DNA of 64,000 nucleotides from Mammaliicoccus sp. Marseille-Q6498 (lineage in GTDB: Bacteria; Bacillota; Bacilli; Staphylococcales; Staphylococcaceae), in assembly GCF_946151045.1 (NCBI RefSeq), contig NZ_CAMGYY010000002.1:248001-312000 (forward strand), given 5' to 3'. Below, one piece after another: positions 18,112 to 25,950 of the stretch (the first letter of the stretch is position 1; every line of letters begins with the position of its first letter). Both the position numbers and the translations under genes were made by a program. Under the pieces are notes generated by a model. It saw only the letters and a program-made list of their open reading frames with translations, did no database searches and was not told where the DNA came from.

Positions 18112-19419
18112 ATGACATTATTTCATTTTGTCGGAATCAAAGGTGCTGGTATGAGTTCATTAGCACAAATAATGCATGATATGGGACATCGCGTGCAAGG
18201 TTCTGATATAGAAAATACTGTATTTACGGAAATTGCGTTAAGAAATAAAGGTATTAAAATTTTACCGTTTGATGTTGAAAATATACAAGAAGGTATGACA
18301 GTTATTGCTGGTAATGCTTTTCCAGATTCACACCCAGAAATAGCAAAAGCATACGAATTAGGATTGGAAGTTAATAGGTATCATATTTTCTTAGGAGAAT
18401 TTATGTCACAGTATACTTCTGTAGCGGTTACAGGTGCTCATGGTAAAACCTCAACTACAGGACTATTATCACATGTTATGAATGGTGACCAGAAAACATC
18501 ATTCTTAATAGGTGACGGTACAGGTATGGGATTACCTGATAGTTCTTATTTTGCCTTTGAAGCTTGTGAATATAGAAGACATTTTTTAAGTTATTATCCT
18601 GACTATGCAATCATGACAAACATTGACTTTGATCATCCTGATTATTTCAAAGATTTGCAAGATGTTACGAACGCTTTCCAAGAAATGGCTAAAAATGTTA
18701 AAAAAGCGATTATAGCGTGGGGCAATGATGCTGAACTGAAAAAAGTCACAGCAGATGTTCCAATTTATTTCTATGGCTTTGAAGATGACAATGATATATA
18801 TGCTGAAAATATTCAAACATCTTCTAAAGGTACGACTTTTGATGTGTACTTTAAAGAAGGAAAGAAACTAATAGGTACATTCACAACGCCAATGTACGGA
18901 GATCATCACGTATTAAATGCATTAGCAGTTATAGCTGTATGTCATTTAGAAAAATTAAATATTGATAATATTAGAGAAGCATTACTCACATTTGGTGGTG
19001 TAAAAAGAAGATTTAGTGAAACTTTTTACGATGAACAAATTTTAATTGATGATTATGCTCATCACCCTAGAGAAATTAATGCTACAATTGAATCTGCTAG
19101 GAAAAAATATCCTGAAAATGAAGTGGTCGCAGTTTTTCAGCCTCATACATTTTCAAGAACTGAGACTTTCTTAAATGAGTTTGCTGATAGTTTAACTCAA
19201 GCTGATAAAGTATACTTATGTGATATATTTGGATCAATTAGAGAACAACAAGGTGAATTAACAATTAAAGATTTAAAAACGTTAATACCGAACGCAGATT
19301 TAATTAACGAAGAAACAGTTTCACAACTTAAAAAACATACAAATGGTGTTATACTATTTATGGGTGCTGGTGATATTCAAAAAATTCAAAAAGCCTATGT
19401 AAAAACACTTAAAGATTAA
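18112..19419 (+). CDS. murC: UDP-N-acetylmuramate--L-alanine ligase
   Basis: The cytoplasmic ligase that adds the first residue, L-alanine, to UDP-MurNAc with ATP during peptidoglycan synthesis. It has 435 residues, normal for Gram-positives. The UDP-binding start is [14 protein letters not shown], the ATP loop is GAHGKTST (108-115), and the central Mur motif is [11 protein letters not shown]. The ligase domain contains [11 protein letters not shown]. An AGGAGTGACATGAA Shine-Dalgarno precedes the ATG. The sftA-murC-ytxGH-aroA order is the same in B. subtilis. Confidence 0.97.
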   Translation: MTLFHFVGIKGAGMSSLAQIMHDMGHRVQGSDIENTVFTEIALRNKGIKILPFDVENIQEGMTVIAGNAFPDSHPEIAKAYELGLEVNRYHIFLGEFMSQYTSVAVTGAHGKTSTTGLLSHVMNGDQKTSFLIGDGTGMGLPDSSYFAFEACEYRRHFLSYYPDYAIMTNIDFDHPDYFKDLQDVTNAFQEMAKNVKKAIIAWGNDAELKKVTADVPIYFYGFEDDNDIYAENIQTSSKGTTFDVYFKEGKKLIGTFTTPMYGDHHVLNALAVIAVCHLEKLNIDNIREALLTFGGVKRRFSETFYDEQILIDDYAHHPREINATIESARKKYPENEVVAVFQPHTFSRTETFLNEFADSLTQADKVYLCDIFGSIREQQGELTIKDLKTLIPNADLINEETVSQLKKHTNGVILFMGAGDIQKIQKAYVKTLKD

Positions 19420-19428
19420 TGTTAGTAT

Positions 19429-19453
19429 GTTTATGCAAGTTGAATAGGGGTAT
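19429..19453 (+). promoter_or_regulatory. Candidate SigB promoter of ytxGH
   Basis: GTTTAT and GGGTAT are separated by 13 bases, close to the SigB consensus GTTTAA-N12-15-GGGTAT. It lies about 50 bases before ytxG. In B. subtilis ytxGH are stress genes under SigB, which supports the call. There is no terminator between murC and this point. Confidence 0.65.
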
Positions 19454-19504
19454 TTATTATTAGTAAATCATATAAAGTTTTATAATTATTAGGAGGCGTT
19501 TAGT

Positions 19505-20053
19505 ATGGATTGGTTATTACCATTAGCAGGTATTATTGCTGCTGTTGCATTTTTAGTAATTTGTGTAGTTTTAGCACTATTCTTAATGCAATTATTAAAA
19601 ACAGTTAAAGGAATTAACGAAACATTAGATGGCATTCAAGGCCAAATTCAAGGTATTACACGTGAATCTACTGACTTACTTCACAAAGCAAATCGCTTAA
19701 CTGAAGATATTCAAGATAAATCATTACGATTAAATTCAGTAGTAGATGCAGTTAAAGGTGTAGGTGATTCAGTTCAAACACTTAATAATTCAGTGGATAG
19801 AGTGACTAATTCAATAACTCACAATATCTCACAAAATGAAGATAAAATTTCTCAAGTAGTACAATGGTCAAACGTTGCAATGGAAGTTGCAGACAAATGG
19901 CAATTAAGAAAAAATCGTAGAAGCAATGTTTCATATAGTACAACAACTAGTACTAAAGAAAATGAATCAGATGTAACTAAAGATTATAATGCACAAACAA
20001 CATCAGGCGATAACTTAGACGAAGATAAAATTGGTGCAGGATTGAAGAAGTAA
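19505..20053 (+). CDS. ytxG: DUF948 protein (YtxG)
   Basis: A 182-residue protein with one N-terminal membrane segment (about residues 5-30). A long amphipathic, coiled-coil-like region follows, with repeated hydrophobic heptads between residues 35 and 130, then a Ser/Thr/Asn-rich tail. It belongs to DUF948, a general-stress family of unknown function. A strong AGGAGG site precedes the ATG. It is followed closely by ytxH and preceded by the SigB-type promoter. Confidence 0.85.
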   Translation: MDWLLPLAGIIAAVAFLVICVVLALFLMQLLKTVKGINETLDGIQGQIQGITRESTDLLHKANRLTEDIQDKSLRLNSVVDAVKGVGDSVQTLNNSVDRVTNSITHNISQNEDKISQVVQWSNVAMEVADKWQLRKNRRSNVSYSTTTSTKENESDVTKDYNAQTTSGDNLDEDKIGAGLKK

Positions 20054-20056
20054 AAC

Positions 20057-20090
20057 TAATGCACTTATAATCTAAATTATAAGTGCATTA
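20057..20090 (+). terminator. Long AT-rich hairpin between ytxG and ytxH
   Basis: TAATGCACTTATAAT pairs perfectly with ATTATAAGTGCATTA around a CTAA loop. Only TTTCATTT follows, so it may act as a partial terminator or an mRNA-stabilising end that adjusts the ytxG:ytxH ratio. Confidence 0.6.
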
Positions 20091-20115
20091 TTTCATTTAA
20101 CAGGAGGAAATTATT

Positions 20116-20691
20116 ATGGAAAACAAATATAACAGAGATTTATACACACACGGGTTAGAAACTTACGAAGCAGAATACGATAAGAATACAAATAGTAGAG
20201 ATTTCGTATTTGGCGTAGTGTTAGGTACAGTTGTAGGCGGAATCGTTGGTTTATTACTAGCACCTAAACCAGGTAAAGAATTACAAGATGATTTAAGCGA
20301 AAAATCAAACAAAATTATTGAAGACGTAAAAACTAAAACTGAAGACTTAAAAGGTCAAGCTCAGACTAAAGCTGAAGAAATTCGTACACAAGCCGATGAG
20401 AAAAAAGAAGAAGCTCGTCAAAAAGTAGAAGAAGTAAAAACTCAAGCTGACGAGAAAAAAACTGAAGCTAAAGCTAAAGCAGAAGAAAAGAAAACTGAAG
20501 CTAAGAAAAAAGCGGACGAAGTAAAATCTAAGCAAGAAGAGAAAAAAGCTAATAAAGGCGTTGTAACTGCTGATGACGTTGATAACGAAGAATTAAAAGC
20601 ACAAAAAGGCGCAATTAAATCTGAAGTTAAAGACGAAGATTTAAAAGGTCCTAAAACAGTAGTAGATAAAAAAACATTCGATAAAAAATAA
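20116..20691 (+). CDS. ytxH: YtxH-domain protein, Lys/Glu/Ala-rich
   Basis: A 191-residue protein. A glycine-rich hydrophobic segment (about residues 31-51, FVFGVVLGTVVGGIVGLLLAP) marks the YtxH domain, followed by PGKE. The rest is a long helical, highly charged tail of repeated KAEEKKTEAK-type units, reminiscent of LEA or gas-vesicle-T-like stress proteins. It starts with ATG after AGGAGGAA. It probably acts with YtxG in envelope or general stress survival; the mechanism is unknown. Confidence 0.85.
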   Translation: MENKYNRDLYTHGLETYEAEYDKNTNSRDFVFGVVLGTVVGGIVGLLLAPKPGKELQDDLSEKSNKIIEDVKTKTEDLKGQAQTKAEEIRTQADEKKEEARQKVEEVKTQADEKKTEAKAKAEEKKTEAKKKADEVKSKQEEKKANKGVVTADDVDNEELKAQKGAIKSEVKDEDLKGPKTVVDKKTFDKK

Positions 20692-20695
20692 TTTT

Positions 20696-20745
20696 TAAAA
20701 AAACTGTCGACAGAGTCACTTAAAGTGAACTTGTTGGCAGTTTTT
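20696..20745 (+). terminator. Terminator after ytxH, copy A of a dispersed hairpin
   Basis: ACTGTCGACA...GTCACTT pairs with AAGTGAAC...TTGGCAGT and is followed by TTTTTT. The 33 bases from AGTCACTTAAAG to the T-run are identical to the terminator at 37826-37873. Confidence 0.8.
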
Positions 20746-20771
20746 TGTGTGTGAATCGGATTACATTCACG

Positions 20772-20799
20772 TTACTTTTACTTCAAAATAGTCTATAAT
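20772..20799 (+). promoter_or_regulatory. Promoter of aroA
   Basis: TTACTT and TATAAT are separated by 16 bases, about 145 bases before the aroA start. The spacing puts the transcript start near 20806, just before the CodY-like box. Confidence 0.5.
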
Positions 20800-20815
20800 A
20801 ATAAGAATTATAAGA

Positions 20816-20830
20816 AATTTTCAGAAAATC
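20816..20830. promoter_or_regulatory. Candidate CodY box upstream of aroA
   Basis: AATTTTCAGAAAATC matches the CodY consensus AATTTTCWGAAAATT at 14 of 15 positions. It lies just after the predicted transcription start, a typical repressing position. CodY would link aromatic amino-acid synthesis to branched-chain amino acids and GTP. Confidence 0.65.
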
Positions 20831-20942
20831 ATAACTAAGGGTTGAATCCAATCTTTTTAATTGTTATACTAACACCTAATTACTTATATATTTTATCGCT
20901 TTAAAGTATGTGAGTTAAATTGTTTACATGAGGTGAATAAGG

Positions 20943-22022
20943 ATGTCAAAAGAATTAGAGAGTTTAAGAGAAAGAATAGAAGTAATTAATGACGAGATTC
21001 TAGCATTGTTATCAGAACGTGGTGACTTAGCCAAGAAGATTGGTGAAGAAAAACGTAAACAAGGTACTCAAGTATATGATCCACAACGTGAAAAAGAAAT
21101 GTTAAATCATTTAATTGATATTAACAAAGGACCATATAACGATAATACTGTTAAACAATTATTTAAAGAAATCTTTAAAGCTTCAACTGACTTACAAAAG
21201 TCTGAAAATGAAAAACATTTATATGTTTCTCGTAAATTAAAACCTGAAGATACAATTGTCCAATTTGATAATGGCGCAATTATAGGTAACAACAAAAAAT
21301 CATTCGTATTTGGACCTTGTTCAGTAGAATCACAAGAACAAGTTGATATAGTAGCTAAAGATTTAGCAAATAGAGGCGAAAAATTCATTAGAGGTGGCGC
21401 ATTTAAACCACGTACTTCTCCATATGATTTCCAAGGTTTAGGAGAAGAAGGTTTGAAAATTCTTAAAAATACAAAAGATAAATACGGTTTAAACGTTGTA
21501 AGTGAAATCGTTAACCCTGCACATTTTGAAATGGCAGATGAGTATTTAGATGTATTCCAAATTGGTGCAAGAAACATGCAAAACTTTGAATTATTAAAAG
21601 AAGCAGGTAAAACAAATAAACCTATTTTATTAAAACGTGGTTTATCAGCTACAATTGAAGAATTCATTTATGCAGCTGAATACATTCATTCACAAGGTAA
21701 TAACAATATTATTCTTTGTGAACGTGGTATTAGAACTTACGAAAAAGCAACTAGAAATACATTAGATATTTCAGCAGTTCCAATTTTAAAACAAGGTACA
21801 CATTTACCAGTAATGGTAGACGTTACACATAGTACTGGACGTAAAGATATTATGTTACCATGTGCTAAAGCAGCATTAGCAGTAGGAGCAGATGGTGTAA
21901 TGGCAGAAGTACATCCAGATCCATCAGTAGCTTTAAGTGATGCTGGACAACAAATGGACTTAAATGAATTTGATGATTTCTACAAAGAAATTGTTCAATC
22001 AGCAAAATTATACGAAAAATAA
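20943..22022 (+). CDS. aroA: Chorismate mutase / DAHP synthase fusion
   Basis: A bifunctional enzyme: an N-terminal AroQ-type chorismate mutase (residues 1 to about 88, [23 protein letters not shown] cut as [16 protein letters not shown]) is joined to a type I-beta 3-deoxy-7-phosphoheptulonate synthase. The second domain shows FGPCSVES, the [16 protein letters not shown] substrate loop, KRG and [10 protein letters not shown]. It makes the first intermediate of the shikimate pathway, and the mutase domain senses chorismate or prephenate for feedback control. The 359 residues agree with the B. subtilis AroA fusion. It starts with ATG after a GAGGTG site. Confidence 0.96.
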   Translation: MSKELESLRERIEVINDEILALLSERGDLAKKIGEEKRKQGTQVYDPQREKEMLNHLIDINKGPYNDNTVKQLFKEIFKASTDLQKSENEKHLYVSRKLKPEDTIVQFDNGAIIGNNKKSFVFGPCSVESQEQVDIVAKDLANRGEKFIRGGAFKPRTSPYDFQGLGEEGLKILKNTKDKYGLNVVSEIVNPAHFEMADEYLDVFQIGARNMQNFELLKEAGKTNKPILLKRGLSATIEEFIYAAEYIHSQGNNNIILCERGIRTYEKATRNTLDISAVPILKQGTHLPVMVDVTHSTGRKDIMLPCAKAALAVGADGVMAEVHPDPSVALSDAGQQMDLNEFDDFYKEIVQSAKLYEK

Positions 22023-22036
22023 TATAATCTCGTGAT

Positions 22037-22080
22037 GATTCTACCGACAAAGTCGAAATGACTTTGTCGGTAGTTTTTTT
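22037..22080 (+). terminator. Terminator after aroA
   Basis: CTACCGACAAAGTC pairs perfectly with GACTTTGTCGGTAG around a GAAAT loop and is followed by a T7 run. Confidence 0.95.
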
Positions 22081-22232
22081 ATGATTGAAAAGTTAGACAA
22101 TTTACTTTGTTCGTTTGTTTTCTGAAAAAGAAATGTTAAATTACACTTTGTATCTAAAATTCAAGATAATTATATCGACAATAAGTATAGAATATTTTAT
22201 AATGAGTAATTGTGAGTTCGCTTTCATTTGTT

Positions 22233-22261
22233 TTGAAAACATTATGAAAACGTGATAGAAT
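22233..22261 (+). promoter_or_regulatory. SigA promoter of ccpA
   Basis: TTGAAA and TAGAAT are separated by exactly 17 bases and lie 37 bases before the ccpA start codon. The predicted start of transcription falls within the cre-like site. Confidence 0.7.
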
Positions 22262-22265
22262 ATAG

Positions 22266-22280
22266 AAGAAAACGTTTCCA
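22266..22280. promoter_or_regulatory. cre-like site in the ccpA leader
   Basis: AAGAAAACGTTTCCA fits WTGNAANCGNWNNCW with a single mismatch (second base) and overlaps the predicted +1. It would let CcpA repress its own gene. Another weaker half-match, ATGAAAACG, lies at 22244-22252. Confidence 0.6.
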
Positions 22281-22297
22281 ACTAAGAGGAGGATATT

Positions 22298-23287
22298 ATG
22301 ACTGTAACTATATATGATGTTGCAAGAGAAGCTAAAGTATCAATGGCTACGGTATCTCGTGTTGTAAATGGTAACCAGAATGTTAAACCATCTACACGTG
22401 ATAAAGTAAATGAAGTTATTAAAAGATTAAACTACCGTCCAAACGCTGTTGCTCGTGGTTTAGCGAGTAAGAAAACAACAACGGTAGGGGTTATTATCCC
22501 TGATATTTCAAATGTATATTATTCTGAGTTAGCTAGAGGCTTGGAAGATATCGCAACAATGTATAAATATCATACTATTATTTCTAATTCAGATAACGAT
22601 CGTGAAAAGGAACAAGAGATTTTCAATAACTTGTTAAGTAAACAAGTTGATGGCATTATTTTCCTTGGCGGTACGTTAACTGATGAAACTGTAGATTTGA
22701 TTGATAAGTCTTCAGTACCAGTCGTAGTATCAGGTACAAATGATAAAGATTCAAAGTTAGCATCAGTAAATATTAATTATACACAAGCAAGTAAAGAAAT
22801 TGCTGAAAAACTTATCAATAACGGTGCTAAGAAATTTGCATTTGTTGGTGGTGGCTATTCTGAAAAAGCTCAAGATGATGCTTTCGTAGGTTTAGATATT
22901 GCTTTAAAAGATGCAGGTCTTAATATAGATGATAACGCTAAATTTGTAGGTAAAGAAACTTATAAAGATGGCAGTCGCGCATATGAAATCATTTCAAAAG
23001 TGAAACCAGATGCAATATTATGTATAAGTGATGAACAAGCTATCGGCATTGTACATGCTGCTCAAGATGCAGGTGTTAAAATTCCGGAAGAACTTCAAGT
23101 TGTAAGTTTCAATAACACAAGATTAGTACATATGGTTAGACCACAATTATCTAGTGTTACACAACCACTTTATGATATCGGTGCAGTAGGTATGAGACTT
23201 TTAACGAAATTTATGAATGATGAAGAAATTGAAGAACCAAATGTTATTTTACCTTATAGAGTAGAATACAGAGGTACGACGAAATAA
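22298..23287 (+). CDS. ccpA: Catabolite control protein A
   Basis: The LacI-family master regulator of carbon catabolite control; it binds cre sites together with HPr-Ser46-P. The 329 residues are the normal length. The N-terminal helix-turn-helix reads [20 protein letters not shown] and continues with VNGNQNVKP; the hinge helix [12 protein letters not shown] follows. The rest is a periplasmic-binding-protein-like effector core. An AGAGGAGG Shine-Dalgarno precedes the ATG. It ends against a bidirectional terminator facing acuC. The acsA promoter downstream carries a perfect cre, a likely local target. Confidence 0.97.
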   Translation: MTVTIYDVAREAKVSMATVSRVVNGNQNVKPSTRDKVNEVIKRLNYRPNAVARGLASKKTTTVGVIIPDISNVYYSELARGLEDIATMYKYHTIISNSDNDREKEQEIFNNLLSKQVDGIIFLGGTLTDETVDLIDKSSVPVVVSGTNDKDSKLASVNINYTQASKEIAEKLINNGAKKFAFVGGGYSEKAQDDAFVGLDIALKDAGLNIDDNAKFVGKETYKDGSRAYEIISKVKPDAILCISDEQAIGIVHAAQDAGVKIPEELQVVSFNNTRLVHMVRPQLSSVTQPLYDIGAVGMRLLTKFMNDEEIEEPNVILPYRVEYRGTTK

Positions 23288-23291
23288 AATT

Positions 23292-23332
23292 AAAAAAGGG
23301 CAAAACCGGGTTTTCGGTTTTGTCCTTTTTTA
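23292..23332. terminator. Bidirectional terminator between ccpA and acuC
   Basis: AAAAAAGGGCAAAACCG pairs with CGGTTTTGTCCTTTTTT around GGTTTT. The A-run and T-run on the two sides serve both convergent genes. Confidence 0.9.
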
Positions 23333-23366
23333 TAATCAATCATATTATGAATTCAAATACATAGAT

Positions 23367-24512
23367 CTAGTTAAACCAATCTAATATTCTCAATTTTGTG
23401 TTGTTATTCTTCTCAGATATTTCTTTTCTTCTCGGTATTTCCATATAATCTTGTTTTTCATCTATCCATGTATCGGGTAGTGGAAATGGGGCGCTGCTTT
23501 CGTATTTTTTAAGCCATGTATCTGGTATAGGATCTTTAGGTGTTGATAATCCATTTAATGCAAACCAAACATGTGCCCATGCTCTAGGTACAACACGCCA
23601 AATATTATAACCGCCGCCACCAATCATGATTACTTTACCGTCGCAATATTTTTCAGCTAATTCATTTACGATATAAGGAATTTTGTACAAGGTGTCTAAC
23701 GTACAACTTAAATGTGTAAGTGGGTCTAAGTAATGAATATCTACGCCATTTACACTTAATATAACATCTGGTTTATAAGATTTACATACGGCTTCAACTG
23801 TCTCTTTAAATACATCGATATATGAATCATCTTCAGTATAGGCATCTAGTGGTACATTGACAGTCGTACCAAATCCTTTACCATCACCACGTTCAGTTAA
23901 TGCGCCAGTACCTGGAAACAAATATCTTCCCGTTTCATGAATAGAATAATTCATCACATCTTCATTTGTATAAAAAGACCATTGAACACCATCACCGTGA
24001 TGGGCATCTGTATCAATATATAATACGCGTTGATTGTATTTGGATTGCATATACTGAATCGCTACAGCACTATCATTGTATATGCAAAATCCACTCGCTT
24101 TACCTTTAAATCCATGATGTAAACCACCACCAAGGTGACAAGCACTTTTTGATTGTCCTGTCATGACAGCGTCTACTGCACTTAATGTTCCACCTACAAC
24201 ACGTGCACTATTTTCATGCATGTTCACAAATTGAGGTGTGTCTTCAGTATTTAAGCCATATTTATCATATTCTTCTAACGGTAGTTCACCTTTGCCAGCC
24301 TTTTTAATTGCTTCTATATAGTTAGGTTCATGTACGAGTTCTAATTCTTCATCAGTCGCTATTCTAGGTTTAATGATATGTTCTGAGTTTAATACACCTA
24401 GATCCATTAATAAATCAGTCGTAAGCTTTAAACGCATTTGATTAAATGGATGACTGTCTGAAAATCGATATTTTAATAAATCCTCAGAGTAAACATATTT
24501 AGATTTAATCAT
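23367..24512 (-). CDS. acuC: AcuC, histone-deacetylase-family protein
   Basis: A zinc-dependent lysine deacetylase of the HDAC/AcuC fold, 381 residues. The metal and catalytic residues appear in YIDTDAHHGDGVQW and in the earlier GGGLHHGF. In B. subtilis AcuC removes the acetyl group that AcuA puts on acetyl-CoA synthetase, re-activating it. Its ATG overlaps the end of acuB by eight bases. It forms the acuABC operon, read away from acsA. Confidence 0.93.
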   Translation of the reverse strand: MIKSKYVYSEDLLKYRFSDSHPFNQMRLKLTTDLLMDLGVLNSEHIIKPRIATDEELELVHEPNYIEAIKKAGKGELPLEEYDKYGLNTEDTPQFVNMHENSARVVGGTLSAVDAVMTGQSKSACHLGGGLHHGFKGKASGFCIYNDSAVAIQYMQSKYNQRVLYIDTDAHHGDGVQWSFYTNEDVMNYSIHETGRYLFPGTGALTERGDGKGFGTTVNVPLDAYTEDDSYIDVFKETVEAVCKSYKPDVILSVNGVDIHYLDPLTHLSCTLDTLYKIPYIVNELAEKYCDGKVIMIGGGGYNIWRVVPRAWAHVWFALNGLSTPKDPIPDTWLKKYESSAPFPLPDTWIDEKQDYMEIPRRKEISEKNNNTKLRILDWFN

Positions 24513-25149
24513 TTTTTATACCAAAAGGGTAAATGACGTTATAGTCTCTATCTTCTAAAAGTTTATATATTTTCTCTGGATTCATCGATTTCACTCGTAA
24601 CATGAGATATCTTTTATTAATATTTTGTTGATCGGCATAGGCAAGAACATTTAATATATCGATATTTTCGTCTTTAAAGACAGCAGTAATATCATGAAGC
24701 GCACCAACTTTATCATCTATATGTACTTCGATAATTGAACCGGGCATCGTGACACCTGTTAATTCTAAAAATGTATTCAGCATATCTTTTTGCGTTACAA
24801 TTCCGATAACTTTATTGTCTCGAATAACAGGAATTGAACCAATAGACATTTCATAAAAATCTAATGCAATATCTTCAACGAAATCTAATGGGTGACATCT
24901 AATAACGTTTCTTCTCATTATTTTTGAAACAGATAACGATAAACTTGATGTTGGATCATCATCAGATAAAATACTAGGTAATGCCATTTTAATGTCTCTG
25001 TCAGATATAATGCCAAGTAATTCTTCGTTTTCATTTACGATTGGTAAATGTCTAATTTCTTTTTGAGTCATTAAAACTAATGCATCTTCAATAGATTTAT
25101 CACCTTGAATAGTTGTACAAGGTGAAGTCATAATTTTTTCAACTAACAT
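24505..25149 (-). CDS. acuB: AcuB-like CBS-ACT protein
   Basis: A cytoplasmic 214-residue protein with two CBS domains (about residues 1-60 and 75-130; LGIISDRDIKMALP and VIGIVTQKDMLNTF are the characteristic strand-helix segments). An ACT-like domain follows (about 138-212, IIEVHIDDKVGALHDI). CBS pairs usually bind adenosine nucleotides and ACT domains bind small ligands, so it may sense energy state for the AcuA/AcuC switch. Its biochemical role is not known. Confidence 0.88.
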   Translation of the reverse strand: MLVEKIMTSPCTTIQGDKSIEDALVLMTQKEIRHLPIVNENEELLGIISDRDIKMALPSILSDDDPTSSLSLSVSKIMRRNVIRCHPLDFVEDIALDFYEMSIGSIPVIRDNKVIGIVTQKDMLNTFLELTGVTMPGSIIEVHIDDKVGALHDITAVFKDENIDILNVLAYADQQNINKRYLMLRVKSMNPEKIYKLLEDRDYNVIYPFGIKND

Positions 25150-25164
25150 GTAAGTGCATCCTCC

Positions 25165-25800
25165 TTAAAAGAAAAATCTATTCATAAATCTTAATCTATC
25201 AAATGCTTCCATTTGTTCTTGTGTTATATTTTTTCCAATTCTAGCCATTAAACTATTTGCTGGGTGACTGATTATTTCTGGATCATCTGTTGCAAATACT
25301 TCTAGACCACCTTCAGCCATCATTTTATGCATGATTTTTTGATATTCATAAACATCTAGACCACTGTTTTTCAAATCCCAATGCCAATAATATTCAGTCG
25401 TAATGATAATAAAGTCTTCTAATTCAGGAGACTTCATCGCTAGTTTGAGCATTTTTTTGCCAAGACCATATTTTCTGTAATCTAAAGATAGTTCAATAGC
25501 ACCTAATTCTAATATATAGGGTAGGTTACCATCTGACCAACGTTCTAAAGGATCTGGATATAAATATGTTGTATAACCTATAATGTGTTGATCAATACGG
25601 CAAATGATAATTCTACCTTCAGGCAACTCAGCAATTTCAATGATTGCTTCAAATTGTTCTTTCGGTACACGAAAACTATTTAATCCTTCATCAAAAGTCA
25701 TTTTCTTTAAATCTTCAGGTGACACAGGACCTTCAATTACGATTTCGGCATCTTGATTATATGTAATCGTCTCAGAAACAAATGTCTTTATATGTTCCAA
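25165..25800 (-). CDS. acuA: AcuA, acetyltransferase for acetyl-CoA synthetase
   Basis: A GNAT-family protein acetyltransferase. In B. subtilis AcuA acetylates the C-terminal lysine of AcsA and switches it off. The acetyl-CoA pyrophosphate loop is seen in LDYRKYGLGKKMLKLA. I chose TTG 25800 because AAAGGAGGT stands 6 bases before it; the ATG at 25818 lies ahead of that Shine-Dalgarno. This gives 211 residues, the usual AcuA size. It is the first gene of acuABC and diverges from acsA, sharing its control region. Confidence 0.92.
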   Translation of the reverse strand: MEHIKTFVSETITYNQDAEIVIEGPVSPEDLKKMTFDEGLNSFRVPKEQFEAIIEIAELPEGRIIICRIDQHIIGYTTYLYPDPLERWSDGNLPYILELGAIELSLDYRKYGLGKKMLKLAMKSPELEDFIIITTEYYWHWDLKNSGLDVYEYQKIMHKMMAEGGLEVFATDDPEIISHPANSLMARIGKNITQEQMEAFDRLRFMNRFFF

Positions 25801-25870
25801 AATGGTACCTCCTTTCATTTTAATGTGATAATGTATAAATATATAGTTTATTTTGAATAATCAATATTTT

Positions 25871-25900
25871 TTGAAAAGTTCCGTATACTTATATTATAAT
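25871..25900 (+). promoter_or_regulatory. Promoter of acsA
   Basis: TTGAAA and TATAAT are separated by 18 bases, about 50 bases before the acsA start codon. The same 150-base region must hold the promoter for acuABC on the other strand. Confidence 0.65.
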
Positions 25901-25914
25901 AGAAATAGGCATCA

Positions 25915-25929
25915 TTGAAAACGATTACA
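25915..25929. promoter_or_regulatory. cre site, perfect consensus match
   Basis: TTGAAAACGATTACA fits WTGNAANCGNWNNCW at every defined position. It sits a few bases after the predicted acsA transcription start, where CcpA binding blocks transcription. ccpA itself is 2.6 kb away. Confidence 0.8.
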
Positions 25930-25950
25930 TTAATAAAAGGGGAGATTTCC

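Noticed and set aside
21107-21667. 186-residue reading frame on the minus strand
   Set aside because: It lies completely inside aroA, has no Shine-Dalgarno and no family features. It is a shadow of the plus-strand gene.
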